From Spirochaetaceae bacterium (GTDB taxonomy: Bacteria; Spirochaetota; Spirochaetia; Treponematales; Treponemataceae), in the NCBI GenBank assembly GCA_031271875.1, contig JAISVD010000130.1:1-6762 (forward strand): a stretch of 6,762 nucleotides of DNA. The letters are read 5' to 3'. Positions within the stretch are counted from its first letter, which is position 1, and each line of letters begins with the position of its first letter. Under the pieces are notes generated by a model. The model searched no databases and was not told the DNA's origin. It saw only the letters and a list, made by a program, of their open reading frames with translations. This document shows positions 5,845-6,762 of this stretch, one piece after another. The translations under genes were made by a program, and so were the position numbers.

Positions 5845-6633
5845 TCAGTTAAAGGAGCAGCGGAAACCGGCGTTGATCGCGAAGTTCACATCCGGAATCC
5901 TGCCGCCGTTGTCCGACTCATAGAGGGTCAGAGGAAATAACTGCATCCCGACAAATCCGTTCAATCCGTCCCGCTTTCCCCACCGCATCGTCAGCCCCGC
6001 CATAACGCGCATCTTTTCCGCATCGGCAGAATCGTCAAACCGGTATTTAAAATGCCGGATACCCATGGACACGACAAACCCAATGGGAAGCTCCCGGGAA
6101 AACACCTCGTATTCGAAACTGCCGTCAAGCTGTCCGCACCGGGACACTTCGGAATCGACCAGGGACTCCTGCATCTTGTAGAGAAAAACAAAAGAAACAA
6201 TGACATTATCGACAAACAGACTGAGCAGGGCATTCCCCGTAAAAGAGGTTAAATTGCTCATCCGGGAGGGATTCAGCAGGAGACCACACCCGCCCTTGAA
6301 GGAAAGTATCCCCGGAATACGGGCGCCCGCGTCAAAACAGAACCCCGGCTGGGCTATTCCGTTATGGAATCCGAAAAACAGCCCCGCTCCGGCAAGAAAA
6401 AAACGGTTTTCAAATCCGAAACTGCTGCGGAGGGAGTAATGGTTAACAGGATTATAACTGTAATCGGCTGACATCATGAAGTAATCGCCAAAATGCTGGT
6501 AAAAACCGACAAACAGCTCCGCGGAGGTCCTGTCGCTGTTATTGAGAATCGAACCGGAAACAGCGATATCCACCGAAAAAGCCGCCGTGCCGGTGAACAG
6601 CACAAAAATAACAGCGTATATCCTTTTTTTCAT
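5845..6633 (-). CDS. Predicted outer-membrane or periplasmic beta-barrel-like protein, unknown function
   Basis: This is a 262-residue protein with a clear signal peptide (MKKR, hydrophobic core to residue 18, likely cleavage after AFS at 18-20). The mature part is rich in short alternating hydrophobic/polar stretches with many aromatics and glycines, for example AELFVGFYQHF (38-48), YFMMSADYSY (51-60), FFLAGAGLFFGFH (78-90), IGFVVSMGIRHFKYRF (184-199), MRVMAGLTMRWG (208-219) and VNFAINAGFRCSFN at the end. This strand pattern and an aromatic near the C-terminus fit a small outer-membrane beta-barrel of about ten to twelve strands. I recognise no specific family. Its start overlaps the stop of the preceding gene (ATGA), so the two form an operon read from outside the window. 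It converges on the PIN fragment, with 20 bp between stops and no obvious terminator hairpin. Confidence 0.75.
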   Translation of the reverse strand: MKKRIYAVIFVLFTGTAAFSVDIAVSGSILNNSDRTSAELFVGFYQHFGDYFMMSADYSYNPVNHYSLRSSFGFENRFFLAGAGLFFGFHNGIAQPGFCFDAGARIPGILSFKGGCGLLLNPSRMSNLTSFTGNALLSLFVDNVIVSFVFLYKMQESLVDSEVSRCGQLDGSFEYEVFSRELPIGFVVSMGIRHFKYRFDDSADAEKMRVMAGLTMRWGKRDGLNGFVGMQLFPLTLYESDNGGRIPDVNFAINAGFRCSFN

Positions 6634-6762
6634 TGCATTATCACTTTATACCCCGCCGAGAGTCTGAAAAATCCCGCAGGATCATCATACAGCAGGGGCT
6701 GGAATACGGCATTAAGGACAAACTCGCCCTTACCCACCTTTATCGTCGTAAAAGGCATAATG
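6630..6762 (-). CDS. C-terminal end of an envelope protein gene (runs off the window)
   Basis: An open frame enters from the right edge and gives the last 44 residues before a TGA at 6632-6630. Its end, FFRLSAGYKVIMQ, and the internal GEFVLNAVFQPLLYDD have the alternating pattern of closing strands of a beta-barrel, much like the following gene. The stop overlaps the next ATG by the ATGA arrangement, which is strong support that this is a real coding region and not chance. An ATG at 6758 could in principle start a 43-residue peptide, but no ribosome binding site can be seen at the edge. The family cannot be named from this much sequence. Confidence 0.6.
   Translation of the reverse strand, partial: IMPFTTIKVGKGEFVLNAVFQPLLYDDPAGFFRLSAGYKVIMQ

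Noticed and set aside
5825..5880. Possible bidirectional terminator between the PIN fragment and the barrel-like gene
   Set aside because: Only 4-base complementary arms (CCGC/GCGG) are visible and no T-tract follows on either strand.
1..6762. CRISPR arrays, tRNA or rRNA genes, insertion sequences
   Set aside because: No regularly spaced repeats, transposase frames or recognisable RNA gene signatures were seen on either strand.

Overview
The window suggests a spirochaete with moderately high GC content, probably a Treponema or Spirochaeta relative. This is inferred from gene content and style: a membrane-anchored PilZ protein, a secreted HEAT-type repeat protein, a ComEC without its nuclease domain, and tandem small outer-membrane-type proteins. 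There is no rRNA or other firm marker, so the assignment is tentative.

Layout. Reading the minus strand from about 4925 down to 1, five genes form one tightly packed operon: a PilZ c-di-GMP receptor (4925-3762), an exported HEAT-like repeat protein (3765-2584), a short comEC (2590-1040), rsmA/ksgA (1062-193) and the first 64 codons of a yggS-type PLP-homeostasis gene (193-1, running off the window). Every junction overlaps (4, 7, 23 and 1 bp), and the ribosome binding sites of the last three genes lie inside the preceding coding region, so translation is probably coupled. The 5' end of comEC carries two adjacent inverted repeats; the second is followed by a T-tract on the sense strand and looks like an intragenic terminator or attenuator.

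A CPBP-family membrane protease homologue (4947-5627, plus strand) diverges from the PilZ gene. Only 21 bp separate the two start codons. Promoter-like elements for both directions overlap there, and both place the transcription start at or next to the ATG, which suggests leaderless mRNAs and mutually exclusive promoter use.

Right after the CPBP gene, composition turns AT-rich for about 200 bp. This patch (5618-5824) encodes only the C-terminal half of a PIN-domain (VapC-like) protein and looks like a remnant of transferred DNA. Convergent to it, on the minus strand, are two overlapping genes for envelope proteins: a complete one (6633-5845) with a signal peptide and beta-barrel-like pattern, and the last 44 codons of a similar-looking upstream gene (6762-6630).

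Functionally, the main operon mixes housekeeping genes (rRNA dimethylation, PLP homeostasis) with envelope and signalling genes (PilZ, HEAT, ComEC). A c-di-GMP input to DNA uptake or envelope function is an attractive inference, but nothing in the sequence proves it.
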